Assembly: GCF_002223055.1 (NCBI RefSeq)
Contig: NZ_NKFL01000004.1
Location: 620,001-684,000 of the forward strand
Direction: 5' to 3'
From: Burkholderia sp. HI2500
GTDB lineage: Bacteria; Pseudomonadota; Gammaproteobacteria; Burkholderiales; Burkholderiaceae
DNA: 64,000 bases
This document shows, one piece after another, positions 42,709 to 51,334 of this stretch. The translations under genes and the position numbers were made by a program. Within the stretch, counting starts at the first letter, position 1. The number at the start of each line of letters is the position of its first letter. The notes under the pieces were generated by a model. That model worked only from the letters and a program-made list of their open reading frames with translations. It did not search any database and was not told the origin of the DNA.

Positions 42709-43815
42709 ATGACCGTAAAGCTCACAATCGATTGCATGGGAGGCGACCACGGCCCGTCCGTGACCGTTCCCGCGGCAGTCAAGTTCGTCCGCGCGCATCC
42801 CGATGCGCACCTGATGCTCGTCGGCATCGAAAGCGCGATCCGCGCTCAGCTGAAAAAGCTGAAAGCCCTCGACGATCCCGCGCTGACCATCGTTCCCGCC
42901 ACCGAAGTCGTGGCGATGGACGACCCTGTCGAAGTGGCGTTGCGCAAGAAGAAGGATTCTTCGATGCGCGTCGCACTCAACCACGTCAAGGAAGGCGCGG
43001 CGCAGGCCTGCATCTCCGCCGGCAATACCGGCGCGCTGATGGCCGTTTCCCGTTACGTACTCAAGACGCTGCCCGGCATCGAGCGGCCCGCGATCGCGTT
43101 CGCGCTGCCGAACCCGACCGGCTACACGATGATGCTGGACCTCGGCGCGAACGTCGACTGCGAGCCGCAGCACCTGCTGCAGTTCGCGGAAATGGGGCAC
43201 GCACTCGTGGCGGCGCTCGAAGGCAAGGAGCGTCCGACGATCGGCCTGCTGAACATCGGCGAAGAGGTGATCAAGGGCAACGAGACGATCAAGCGCGCAG
43301 GCGAACTGCTGCGTGCCAGCACGCTCAATTTCCGCGGCAACGTCGAAGGCAACGACATCTACAAGGGCACGGTCGACGTGATCGTGTGCGACGGCTTCGT
43401 CGGCAACGTCGCGCTGAAGACGTCCGAGGGGCTCGCGCAGATGCTGTCGGACATCATCCGCGAGGAGTTCGGCCGTTCGCTGATGTCGAAGCTGATGGCG
43501 CTGCTCGCGCTGCCTGTCCTGATGCGTTTCAAGAAGCGCGTCGACCACCGCCAGTACAACGGCGCGGCGCTGCTGGGGCTGAAAAGCCTCGTGATCAAGA
43601 GCCACGGTTCGGCCGATGCCTACGCGTTTGAGTGGGCGATCAAACGCGGGTATGATGCCGTCAAAAACGGCGTGCTGGAGCGCCTCGCGCGCGCGATGGC
43701 GGATAATTCAGTGTCGCTCGGCGAAGGCGAGCACGACGCGGGCGGTGCGGGCCATGCAAGCCCTGCCGCAGGCCATCACGCCGACCCTTCCGCTGCGCAA
43801 TCCTCTAAAGCATAA
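42709..43815 (+). CDS. plsX: Phosphate acyltransferase PlsX
   Basis: PlsX turns acyl-ACP into acyl-phosphate for phospholipid synthesis with PlsY. The 368-residue protein reads [26 protein letters not shown], later [33 protein letters not shown] and [20 protein letters not shown], the family's core. The Ala/His-rich C-terminal extension (residues ~340-368) is unusual. It ends TAA immediately before the fabH ATG. Confidence 0.95.
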   Translation: MTVKLTIDCMGGDHGPSVTVPAAVKFVRAHPDAHLMLVGIESAIRAQLKKLKALDDPALTIVPATEVVAMDDPVEVALRKKKDSSMRVALNHVKEGAAQACISAGNTGALMAVSRYVLKTLPGIERPAIAFALPNPTGYTMMLDLGANVDCEPQHLLQFAEMGHALVAALEGKERPTIGLLNIGEEVIKGNETIKRAGELLRASTLNFRGNVEGNDIYKGTVDVIVCDGFVGNVALKTSEGLAQMLSDIIREEFGRSLMSKLMALLALPVLMRFKKRVDHRQYNGAALLGLKSLVIKSHGSADAYAFEWAIKRGYDAVKNGVLERLARAMADNSVSLGEGEHDAGGAGHASPAAGHHADPSAAQSSKA

Positions 43816-44805
43816 ATGGCCCAATCGACTCTCTATTCCCGCGTGCTCGGCACGGGCAGCTACCTGCCGCCTGACCGCGTCACGAACCAGCAGTTGACCG
43901 ATCGCCTTGCGAAGGAAGGCATCGAGACGAGCGATGAATGGATCGTTGCGCGCACGGGTATCCATGCGCGCCATTTCGCCGCACCCGACGTCACGACCAG
44001 CGATCTCGCGCTCGAGGCGTCGCGTCGCGCGATCGAAGCCGCCGGCATCGATCCGCAGTCGATCGACCTGATCATCGTCGCGACTTCGACCCCCGATTTC
44101 GTGTTCCCGAGCACCGCGTGCCTGCTGCAGAACAAGCTCGGCATCAAGAACGGCGGCGCGGCATTCGACGTGCAGGCCGTGTGCTCGGGCTTCGCGTACG
44201 CGATGGCGACGGCCGACAGCTTCATCCGCAGCGGCCAGCACCGCACGGCGCTCGTCGTCGGCGCGGAGACGTTCTCGCGCATTCTCGACTTCAAGGACCG
44301 CACGACCTGCGTGCTGTTCGGCGACGGCGCGGGCGCGGTGATCCTGTCCGCGTCGGAAGAGCCGGGCGTGCTCGGCAGCGCGCTGCACGCGGACGGCAGC
44401 TATTCGCACATCCTCTGCACGCCGGGCAACGTCAACCGCGGCGTGATCGAAGGCAGCGCGTTCCTGTACATGGACGGGCAGGCCGTGTTCAAGCTCGCGG
44501 TCAACGTGCTCGAGAAGGTCGCGATCGAGGCGCTCGCGAAGGCGAATCTCGCGCCCGAGCAGATCGACTGGCTGATTCCGCACCAGGCCAACATCCGCAT
44601 CATGACCAGCACCTGCCGCAAGCTCGGCCTGCCGCAGGAGCGCATGGTCGTGACGGTCGACCAGCACGGCAACACATCGGCCGCGTCGATCCCGCTGGCG
44701 CTCGATACCGCGGTGCGCGACGGACGCATCCAGCGCGGCCAGCACGTGCTGATCGAAGGCGTCGGCGGCGGCTTTACCTGGGGCGCGTCGGTCTTCCGCT
44801 ACTGA
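43816..44805 (+). CDS. fabH: 3-oxoacyl-ACP synthase III FabH
   Basis: FabH condenses acetyl-CoA with malonyl-ACP to start type II fatty-acid synthesis. The 329-residue protein has the active-site triad: Cys in [12 protein letters not shown], His in [13 protein letters not shown], and Asn in [13 protein letters not shown]. Motifs [15 protein letters not shown] and GADGAGAV-like segments fit the group. It starts in the base after the plsX stop, with no gap, so the two are co-expressed. Confidence 0.97.
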   Translation: MAQSTLYSRVLGTGSYLPPDRVTNQQLTDRLAKEGIETSDEWIVARTGIHARHFAAPDVTTSDLALEASRRAIEAAGIDPQSIDLIIVATSTPDFVFPSTACLLQNKLGIKNGGAAFDVQAVCSGFAYAMATADSFIRSGQHRTALVVGAETFSRILDFKDRTTCVLFGDGAGAVILSASEEPGVLGSALHADGSYSHILCTPGNVNRGVIEGSAFLYMDGQAVFKLAVNVLEKVAIEALAKANLAPEQIDWLIPHQANIRIMTSTCRKLGLPQERMVVTVDQHGNTSAASIPLALDTAVRDGRIQRGQHVLIEGVGGGFTWGASVFRY

Positions 44806-44888
44806 TCCGCGGCGCGCGACAGCTGCGCGCGGATCCCATCGGCGCGCCATTCGTGCGCGCCGTCCGAATCGATTCAATTGGGGACGAT

Positions 44889-45821
44889 ATGAAATTTGCA
44901 TTCGTATTTCCGGGGCAGGGCTCGCAGGCGGTCGGCATGCTCAACGCATTCGCCGATCTGGCCGTCGTGCGCGAGACGCTCCAGGAAGCGTCCGATGCAC
45001 TCAATCAGGATCTCGGCAAGCTGATCGCCGAAGGCCCGGCCGAAGAGCTGAACCTCACCACCAACACGCAGCCCGTGATGCTGACCGCAGCCTATGCGTG
45101 CTATCGCGCGTGGCAGCAGGCAGGCGGCCCGGCGCCGTCGATCGTCGCCGGCCACAGCCTCGGCGAATACACGGCGCTCGTCGCTGCCGGCGCGCTCGCG
45201 TTCAAGGACGCGGTGCCGCTCGTGCGCTTCCGTGCGCAGGCGATGCAGACGGCCGTGCCGGTCGGCCAGGGCGGCATGGCCGCGATCCTGGGCCTCGATG
45301 ACGACACGGTGCGCGCGGTCTGCGCCGAAGCCGCGGAAGCGGGCGTCGTCGAAGCGGTGAACTTCAATGCACCCGCGCAGGTCGTTATCGCAGGCAACAA
45401 GGCCGCGGTCGAAAAGGCCTGCGAGATCGCGAAGGCGAAGGGCGCGAAGCGCGCACTGCCGCTGCCGGTGTCGGCGCCGTTCCATTCGTCGCTGCTCAAG
45501 CCGGCGTCGGACCAACTGCGCGACTATCTTGCGAACGTCGACGTCAAGGCGCCGCAAATCCCGGTCGTCAACAACATCGACGTCGCCGTGGTCAGCGATC
45601 CGGCTGCGATCAAGGATGCGCTGGTGCGCCAGGCCGCGGGCCCGGTGCGCTGGGTCGAGTGCGTGCAGCACATCGCCGGCACGGGCGTCACGCACGTGAT
45701 CGAATGCGGCCCGGGCAAGGTGCTCGCCGGCCTGACGAAGCGCATCGACGGCAACCTGGCGGGCGCGTCGGTATTCGATCCGGCTTCGCTCGACGAAGCG
45801 CTCAAGCTGGTGACCGCCTGA
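44889..45821 (+). CDS. fabD: Malonyl-CoA:ACP transacylase FabD
   Basis: FabD loads malonyl from CoA onto ACP. The 310-residue protein starts MKFAFVFPGQGSQAVGMLN, with the nucleophile in GHSLGEYTALVAAGAL and His in the VSAPFHSSLL segment, and Q-rich oxyanion residue at FPGQGSQ. The start at 44889 is fixed by the MKFAFVFPGQG motif and follows GGGACGAT; the 83 bp after fabH carries no terminator. Confidence 0.97.
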   Translation: MKFAFVFPGQGSQAVGMLNAFADLAVVRETLQEASDALNQDLGKLIAEGPAEELNLTTNTQPVMLTAAYACYRAWQQAGGPAPSIVAGHSLGEYTALVAAGALAFKDAVPLVRFRAQAMQTAVPVGQGGMAAILGLDDDTVRAVCAEAAEAGVVEAVNFNAPAQVVIAGNKAAVEKACEIAKAKGAKRALPLPVSAPFHSSLLKPASDQLRDYLANVDVKAPQIPVVNNIDVAVVSDPAAIKDALVRQAAGPVRWVECVQHIAGTGVTHVIECGPGKVLAGLTKRIDGNLAGASVFDPASLDEALKLVTA

Positions 45822-45857
45822 CGCGGCGCCTTTTCTCAAGAGACGGATATTCGATTC

Positions 45858-46607
45858 ATGGACAAGACTCTCGATAAACAGGTTGCGATCGTCACCGGCG
45901 CATCGCGCGGCATCGGCCGTTCGATCGCGCTCGAGCTCGCGCGCCTGGGTGCGACGGTGATCGGCACGGCGACGAGCGAATCGGGCGCCGCTGCGATTAC
46001 CGCGGCGTTCGCGGAAGCGGGCGTCACGGGCCGCGGCGCGGTGCTGAACGTCAACGACGCGGCAGCCGCCGAGGCGCTGATCGACGCGACCGTGAAGGAA
46101 TTCGGCGCGCTGAACGTGCTCGTCAACAACGCGGGCATCACGCAGGACCAGCTCGCGATGCGGATGAAGGACGAGGACTGGGACGCGGTGATCGACACCA
46201 ACCTGAAGTCGGTGTTCCGCCTGTCGCGCGCGGTGCTGCGCCCGATGATGAAGGCGCGTGGCGGCCGCATCATCAACATCACGTCGGTGGTCGGCTCGGC
46301 CGGCAACCCGGGTCAGGTCAACTACGCGGCTGCGAAGGCCGGCGTGGCGGGCATGACGCGTGCGCTTGCGCGTGAAATCGGCAGCCGCGGCATCACCGTG
46401 AACTGCGTGGCGCCGGGCTTCATCGACACCGACATGACGAAGACGCTGCCGGAAGAACAGCAGGCCGCGCTCAAGACCCAGATTCCGCTCGGCCGCCTCG
46501 GCAGCCCGGAAGACATCGCCCATGCCGTCGCGTTCCTCGCATCGCCGCAAGCCGGTTACATCACCGGTACGACGCTGCACGTGAACGGCGGCATGTACAT
46601 GTCGTAA
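45858..46607 (+). CDS. fabG: 3-oxoacyl-ACP reductase FabG
   Basis: FabG reduces 3-oxoacyl-ACP with NADPH. The 249-residue SDR has TGASRGIGRSIA (cofactor loop), NNAGI, the Ser-Tyr-Lys catalytic set (ITSVVGSAGNPGQVNYAAAK) and ends VNGGMYMS. It starts 36 bp after fabD and is followed by the acpP promoter region, 144 bp. Confidence 0.97.
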   Translation: MDKTLDKQVAIVTGASRGIGRSIALELARLGATVIGTATSESGAAAITAAFAEAGVTGRGAVLNVNDAAAAEALIDATVKEFGALNVLVNNAGITQDQLAMRMKDEDWDAVIDTNLKSVFRLSRAVLRPMMKARGGRIINITSVVGSAGNPGQVNYAAAKAGVAGMTRALAREIGSRGITVNCVAPGFIDTDMTKTLPEEQQAALKTQIPLGRLGSPEDIAHAVAFLASPQAGYITGTTLHVNGGMYMS

Positions 46608-46703
46608 CGATTTTCGTTTACCATCCGCGCCGTATCCCGTTTTTCAGGCGGACCGGCGCTTGATCGACCATCAAGCCAACGCGCGTTTTGGCGTCAGCAA
46701 ACC

Positions 46704-46712
46704 TGATAAAAT
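46704..46712 (+). promoter_or_regulatory. Candidate extended -10 promoter of acpP
   Basis: TGaTAAAAT, 40 bp upstream of the acpP ATG. The upstream -35 match is weak (TTGGCG at 46688, too close). acpP needs high expression, consistent with its own promoter in this 144-bp gap. Confidence 0.5.
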
Positions 46713-46751
46713 GCGCGCACTTGTAAATCTGAACTTTCCCTCGGAGGGGTA

Positions 46752-46991
46752 ATGGACAACATCGAACAACGTGTCAAGAAGATCGTCGCTGAACAACTGG
46801 GCGTCGCGGAAGCCGAGATCAAGAACGAAGCTTCGTTCGTGAACGACCTGGGCGCCGACTCGCTCGACACGGTCGAACTGGTGATGGCTCTGGAAGACGA
46901 GTTCGGCATGGAAATCCCGGACGAAGAAGCAGAGAAGATCACGACCGTTCAGCAAGCGATCGACTACGCTCGCGCAAACGTCAAGGCGTAA
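46752..46991 (+). CDS. acpP: Acyl carrier protein
   Basis: The central acyl carrier of fatty-acid synthesis; its Ser is modified by AcpS (59994) with 4'-phosphopantetheine. The 79-residue protein has [19 protein letters not shown] with the target Ser in the DSL motif. Strongly acidic, as usual. A very strong GGAGGGG ribosome site precedes the ATG. Confidence 0.98.
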
Positions 46992-47075
46992 GCGCCTTTC
47001 GCGCTTGTCCGCCACGTCGCCGCGATCTTCGCGATTGACGCGCCATCCTGCCGGCTTCGCGCCGGACGGACTAAC

Positions 47076-47127
47076 AGCCACAGGGCTCGCAGGGCTGGTT
47101 CCTGTGGCCACTGTGGCTTTTGTTTTT
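47076..47127 (+). promoter_or_regulatory. Competing hairpins between acpP and fabF (possible attenuator)
   Basis: CCACAGG (47078-47084) can pair with CCTGTGG (47101-47107), or AGCCACAG (47076-47083) with CTGTGGCT (47111-47118). The two pairings share the left arm, so they exclude each other; only the second ends in TTTTGTTTTTG and would terminate. Either could adjust fabF relative to the abundant acpP mRNA. Confidence 0.55.
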
Positions 47128-47155
47128 GTCATCCAATAATGGAAAAGAGGTTACC

Positions 47156-48388
47156 GTGAGCCGCCGTCGTGTTGTTGTTACAGGCCTGGGGCTGATTTCG
47201 CCTGTTGGCAATAATGTTGCCGACGGCTGGGCCAATCTCGTCGCCGGCAAGTCCGGTATCGCCACCGTCACGAAGTTCGATGCGTCGAACCTCGCCTGCC
47301 ATTTCGCGGGCGAAGTGAAGGGCTTCAGCGCCGAGGAGTACATCCCGGCGAAGGAAGCCCGGAGCATGGATACGTTCATCCATTACGGCATCGCCGCCGG
47401 CGTCCAGGCCATCAAGGACAGCGGGCTGGAAGTGAACGAAGCCAATGCGGAGCGCATCGGCGTGATGGTCGGTTCCGGCATCGGCGGCCTGCCGATGATC
47501 GAAGATACGCACCAGACCTACGTCGATCGTGGTCCGCGCCGGATTTCGCCATTCTTCGTGCCGGGTTCGATCATCAACATGATCTCGGGTCACCTGAGCA
47601 TCATGTTCGGCCTGAAGGGCCCGAACCTCGCGGCCGTGACGGCCTGCACGACCGGCCTGCACAGCATCGGCCTCGCAGCGCGCCTGATCCAGGCCGGCGA
47701 CGCCGACGTGATGGTTGCGGGCGGCGCCGAATCGACGGTATCGCCGCTCGGCATCGGCGGTTTCGCGGCAGCGCGTGCGCTGTCGACCCGCAACGACGAT
47801 CCGGCCAGCGCATCCCGCCCGTGGGACAGGGACCGCGACGGCTTCGTGCTGGGCGAGGGTGCCGGTGTGATGGTGCTCGAGGAGTACGAAGCGGCGAAGG
47901 CACGCGGCGCGAAGATCTACGCGGAAGTCTCGGGCTTCGGCATGACGGGCGACGCGTACCACATGACCGCGCCGAACATGGACGGCCCGCGCCGCTGCAT
48001 GGTCGCGGCACTGCGCGACGCCGGCATGAACGCGGACGAGGTCCAGTACCTGAACGCGCACGGCACGTCGACGCCGCTGGGCGACAAGAACGAGTCCGAC
48101 GCGGTGAAGGCGGCCTTCGGCGAGCATGCGTACAAGATCGTCGTGAACTCGACGAAGTCGATGACGGGCCACCTGCTGGGCGGCGCGGGCGGCCTCGAAT
48201 CGGTGTTCACGGTGCTGGCGCTGCACAACAACGTGTCGCCGCCGACCATCAACATCTTCAACCAGGACCCGGAGTGCGATCTCGACTACTGCGCGAACAC
48301 CGCGCGTGACATGAAGATCGACGTTGCCGTGAAGAACAACTTCGGCTTCGGCGGTACGAACGGCACGCTGGTGTTCAAGCGCGTCTGA
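47156..48388 (+). CDS. fabF: 3-oxoacyl-ACP synthase II FabF
   Basis: FabF elongates acyl-ACP chains, notably to C18:1. The 410-residue protein starts at a GTG and reads (M)[17 protein letters not shown]. Catalytic Cys is in [12 protein letters not shown], the two His in [14 protein letters not shown] and [15 protein letters not shown] at 47156 follows AAGAGG (47145-47150) with normal spacing; the ATG-led frame 36 bp upstream lies in the leader hairpin region and is not the start. Confidence 0.96.
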   Translation: MSRRRVVVTGLGLISPVGNNVADGWANLVAGKSGIATVTKFDASNLACHFAGEVKGFSAEEYIPAKEARSMDTFIHYGIAAGVQAIKDSGLEVNEANAERIGVMVGSGIGGLPMIEDTHQTYVDRGPRRISPFFVPGSIINMISGHLSIMFGLKGPNLAAVTACTTGLHSIGLAARLIQAGDADVMVAGGAESTVSPLGIGGFAAARALSTRNDDPASASRPWDRDRDGFVLGEGAGVMVLEEYEAAKARGAKIYAEVSGFGMTGDAYHMTAPNMDGPRRCMVAALRDAGMNADEVQYLNAHGTSTPLGDKNESDAVKAAFGEHAYKIVVNSTKSMTGHLLGGAGGLESVFTVLALHNNVSPPTINIFNQDPECDLDYCANTARDMKIDVAVKNNFGFGGTNGTLVFKRV

Positions 48389-48400
48389 CGCCGCAATCGC

Positions 48401-48865
48401 TTGACGAGTCCATTCGATGCTCCGGCCGGGCGCCCGCAACGTTTTGCGTTGCGGGCCTCGGCCGTGTCGTATTTCGTGCTGGCCGTGTTCGTCGCGTCGG
48501 CTACCGCGTCGGCCTATCTGTTCTGGGCGCCGCGCGCGGGCGCGGCCGCCGGTGCAGGCGTGGCAGCCGTGACGGCCGCGCTGCTGGCCGTGTGCGCTGC
48601 GCGGGCCTGTGCCCGCCGGCTGCCGGCCGAGTTGCAGATCGACGCATTCGGGGAAATCGCGGCGTTTGGCCGCACCGGGCGCCTGCTGGCACGCGGCCGC
48701 GTGACGGGGCATGCGCACTGGAGCAGCCTGCTGCTGGTGCTGTCGGTCGGGCAGGGCGCCCGGCGGGCCCGGCCGCTGCTGATTCCGGCCGATGCGCTCG
48801 ACGCCGCATCGTTCAGCGCGCTGTCCGTGCTGGCGAGAACGGCGGGCGCGGCGGGGCGGGTTTGA
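48401..48865 (+). CDS. YgfX-like small membrane protein upstream of rpoE
   Basis: A 154-residue protein with two hydrophobic segments (around residues 20-37 and 45-65) and a soluble C-terminal domain whose pattern (LQIDAFGEIAAFG..., RPLLIPADALDAASFSALSVL) resembles the YgfX/CptA group, proposed in E. coli as a toxin-like partner of SdhE. The resemblance is moderate. Start codon TTG at 48401 has no obvious ribosome site; a GTG at 48464 is an alternative. It is conserved in position between fabF and rpoE in related genomes by my recollection. Confidence 0.6.
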   Translation: MTSPFDAPAGRPQRFALRASAVSYFVLAVFVASATASAYLFWAPRAGAAAGAGVAAVTAALLAVCAARACARRLPAELQIDAFGEIAAFGRTGRLLARGRVTGHAHWSSLLLVLSVGQGARRARPLLIPADALDAASFSALSVLARTAGAAGRV

Positions 48866-48874
48866 CGGCGGCAC

Positions 48875-48891
48875 GGTTACCTACCGTAACC
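48875..48891. promoter_or_regulatory. Short palindrome upstream of rpoE
   Basis: GGTTAC-CTACC-GTAACC, perfect 6-bp arms, 66 bp before the rpoE start; a TACAAT lies at 48912. No sigma-E consensus (GGAACTT...TCTGA) is seen. Confidence 0.35.
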
Positions 48892-48956
48892 AGCGGCCGG
48901 CGCGGGAACGCTACAATAGCGCTCCGCGTTGCATCCCTAGTTAACGGATTTGTCAG

Positions 48957-49556
48957 GTGAGTGAAAAAGAAATCGATCAGGCTCTGGTCGAGCGCGTACA
49001 GAAGGGCGACAAGGCAGCGTTCGAACTCCTGGTCTCCAAATACCACCGCAAGATCATTCGGCTGATTTCGCGCCTCGTGCGGGATCCCGCCGAGGTCGAG
49101 GATGTGGCCCAGGACGCGTTCATCAAGGCGTATCGTGCGCTGCCGCAATTCCGCGGCGAGTCGGCGTTCTATACGTGGTTGTACCGAATTGCCGTCAACA
49201 CGGCGAAGAACTACCTTGCGACGCAAGGCCGCCGGGCGCCGACCTCGACGGAGGCCGATGCGGAGGAAGCGGAAACTTTCTCCGACGCAGACCAACTAAG
49301 GGATATCAACACGCCTGAGTCGATGTTGATGAGCAAGCAGATTGCCGAGACGGTCAACGCTGCCATGGCTCTGCTGCCCGAAGAACTGCGCCAGGCAATT
49401 ACGCTGCGCGAGATCGAGGGCCTGAGCTACGAAGAGATCGCGGAAATGATGGGCTGTCCGATCGGGACGGTCCGGTCGCGGATCTTCCGCGCACGCGAGG
49501 CAATCGCTGCCAAATTGCGTCCGCTGCTCGATACGCCCGAAGGCAAGCGCTGGTAA
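48957..49556 (+). CDS. rpoE: RNA polymerase sigma factor RpoE (ECF, AlgU/RpoE type)
   Basis: An extracytoplasmic-function sigma factor that answers to envelope stress. The 199-residue protein has region 2 (VEDVAQDAFIKAYRALPQFRGESAFYTWLYRIAVNTAKNYL) and region 4 (EELRQAITLREIEGLSYEEIAEMMGCPIGTVRSRIFRAREAI). It starts at a GTG (SEKEIDQALVERVQKGDK follows). With rseA, rseB and mucD downstream it forms the classic sigma-E operon, likely regulated by RseA sequestration. Confidence 0.96.
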   Translation: MSEKEIDQALVERVQKGDKAAFELLVSKYHRKIIRLISRLVRDPAEVEDVAQDAFIKAYRALPQFRGESAFYTWLYRIAVNTAKNYLATQGRRAPTSTEADAEEAETFSDADQLRDINTPESMLMSKQIAETVNAAMALLPEELRQAITLREIEGLSYEEIAEMMGCPIGTVRSRIFRAREAIAAKLRPLLDTPEGKRW

Positions 49557-49642
49557 GCGCGATGGGCGGAGCGACGCGGGTCGGGGTCTAGTTACGGTTA
49601 GAGTCGTGAAGTCACGACGGGGTGTGCAAGATGGGGAGCATC

Positions 49643-50260
49643 ATGGGGTCGGTCAATACGCAGTCGCAAGCGTGCTCGCGCGGCGAGCGCCTTTCCGCGC
49701 TGGTCGACGGCGAAATGTTCGAGGGCCCGGACAACGGGCAGTTTCTGGCTGAGCTCAACCGCGCGGATCGCGCTGCGTGGGCCCATTACCACCTGATCGG
49801 CGATGCGCTGCGCTCGGACGAGCTCGCGCTGTCGCCCGCGCTGAGCGTGGCGTTCACCGCGCGCATGTCGGCTGCGCTCGAAAGCGAGCCGCACCTGCTC
49901 GCGCCGGCGGCCGCACCCGTCGCGCGCAAGCTGCTGTCGCTGCGCCGGCGCGTCGTGCCCGCGTTCGCGGTTGCTGCCGCGGCGGCCACGCTGACGTGGA
50001 TCGTCGTCCCGCAAATGCAGACGGCCGGTGCCCCGGGCGCCGTCCAGGTCGCGTCGGCCGGTGCGCCGCAAGGCGGCAACCTGCAGCGCGTGACGGTTGC
50101 GCAGGCATCGGCCCAGCCGGGCCTGCAGGACGTCAACATCATTCGCGACGCCAGCCTCGACCAATACCTTGAAGCGCACCAGCAATTCGCGCAGCAGCCC
50201 GTCGTCACGGGTTCGATGCCGCTGATCCGCGCTGCCGTGACCACCACGCCAGGCCAATAA
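49643..50260 (+). CDS. rseA: Anti-sigma-E factor RseA/MucA
   Basis: A membrane-spanning anti-sigma factor. The 205-residue product begins MGSVNTQSQACSRGERLSALVDGEMFE, whose N-terminal helical domain binds sigma-E; a hydrophobic segment follows (VVPAFAVAAAAATLTWIVVPQM) and a periplasmic Gln-rich tail. The ATG at 49643 is preferred to a GTG at 49622 because GGGGAG (49633-49638) is correctly spaced. The periplasmic part would be trimmed by a DegS/AlgW-type protease on stress. rseB follows 5 bp later. Confidence 0.92.
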   Translation: MGSVNTQSQACSRGERLSALVDGEMFEGPDNGQFLAELNRADRAAWAHYHLIGDALRSDELALSPALSVAFTARMSAALESEPHLLAPAAAPVARKLLSLRRRVVPAFAVAAAAATLTWIVVPQMQTAGAPGAVQVASAGAPQGGNLQRVTVAQASAQPGLQDVNIIRDASLDQYLEAHQQFAQQPVVTGSMPLIRAAVTTTPGQ

Positions 50261-50265
50261 ACCCG

Positions 50266-51318
50266 ATGCGGACATTGCAGTTGAATCACGCCATCTCCGG
50301 ATGGAAGCGGCTGCCGGCCCTCCTGCTTTGCGCAGCCGCCCTGTTGTCCGTTCAATCCCTTCCTGCCAGCGCCCAGCAACCGGACGATCCCGTCGCGACC
50401 CGCAAGGGTGCCGCCGACTGGCTCGACCGTGTCCAGCAAGCGGCGCAGCAGCAGAGTTACGAAGGCACGTTCGTCTACCAGCGCGGCGGTTATGTGCAGT
50501 CGTCGCGCATCGCGCACGTCGCGTCCCGCGACGGCGAGTTCGAGCGCATCGAGACGCTCGACGGCAAGCCGCGCAAGCTTCTGCGACATAACGACGAGTT
50601 GTACACGTTCGTGCCCGAGCGCAAGCTGTGCGTGGTCGAGCGCCGTCAGACGCGCGACTCGTTCCCCGCGCTGCTCGGCGCGAGCGGCGAGCACGTGATG
50701 TCCGTCTACGACGCGAAGTCGCTCGGCAAGGACCGCGTGGCAGGGATCGACGCGCAGGTCGTCGAACTCGTGCCGAAGGATGCGTACCGCTTCACGTACA
50801 AGCTGTGGGCCGACGCGCGCACGGGGCTGCTGCTGCGCTCGCAGACGCTCGATGCGAACGATCACGTGCTCGAGCAGATCGCGTTCTCGCAACTGCAGAC
50901 GGGCGGCGCAAGCGGCGACAAGGCCGCGATCGCGGCCGGCATGCGCAACCTGAGCGGCTGGACGGTCGTGCGGCCGCCGGTCGCGACGGTCGACATGGAA
51001 GCGCAGGGCTGGCAGCTCGCCCCGAGCGTGGCCGGTTTCCAGAAGATTCGTGAAGTGCGCCGGCCGATGGCCGCGCGTGACGCGGGCGAGCCGCCGATCC
51101 CGGTCGATCAGGCCGTCTTCACCGACGGCCTCGCGACGATCTCGGTTTTCATCGAGCCGGCCGAAAAGAATACGCGCAAGGAAGGCGCAGGCAGCACCGG
51201 TGCGACGAACGTTCTCGTGAAGCGCCGCGGCGACTACTGGATCACCGTACTCGGAGAAGTGCCGCCGGCTACGTTGCAGCAGTTCGCGTCTGCCATAGAA
51301 TACAAGGCTTCCAAGTAA
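50266..51318 (+). CDS. rseB: Sigma-E regulatory protein RseB/MucB
   Basis: A 350-residue periplasmic protein that binds RseA and delays its cleavage, detaching when lipoproteins or lipopolysaccharide accumulate. The signal region LPALLLCAAALLSVQSLPASAQ is present, then the MucB/RseB core ([52 protein letters not shown]) and a C-terminal domain (VKRRGDYWITVLGEVPPATLQQFA). It sits between rseA and mucD. Confidence 0.94.
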   Translation: MRTLQLNHAISGWKRLPALLLCAAALLSVQSLPASAQQPDDPVATRKGAADWLDRVQQAAQQQSYEGTFVYQRGGYVQSSRIAHVASRDGEFERIETLDGKPRKLLRHNDELYTFVPERKLCVVERRQTRDSFPALLGASGEHVMSVYDAKSLGKDRVAGIDAQVVELVPKDAYRFTYKLWADARTGLLLRSQTLDANDHVLEQIAFSQLQTGGASGDKAAIAAGMRNLSGWTVVRPPVATVDMEAQGWQLAPSVAGFQKIREVRRPMAARDAGEPPIPVDQAVFTDGLATISVFIEPAEKNTRKEGAGSTGATNVLVKRRGDYWITVLGEVPPATLQQFASAIEYKASK

Positions 51319-51334
51319 CGCTACGGCTTCCGAC

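Noticed and set aside
48862..48917. TTGACG with TACAAT as the rpoE promoter
   Set aside because: The spacer is 44 bp, far too long for sigma-70.
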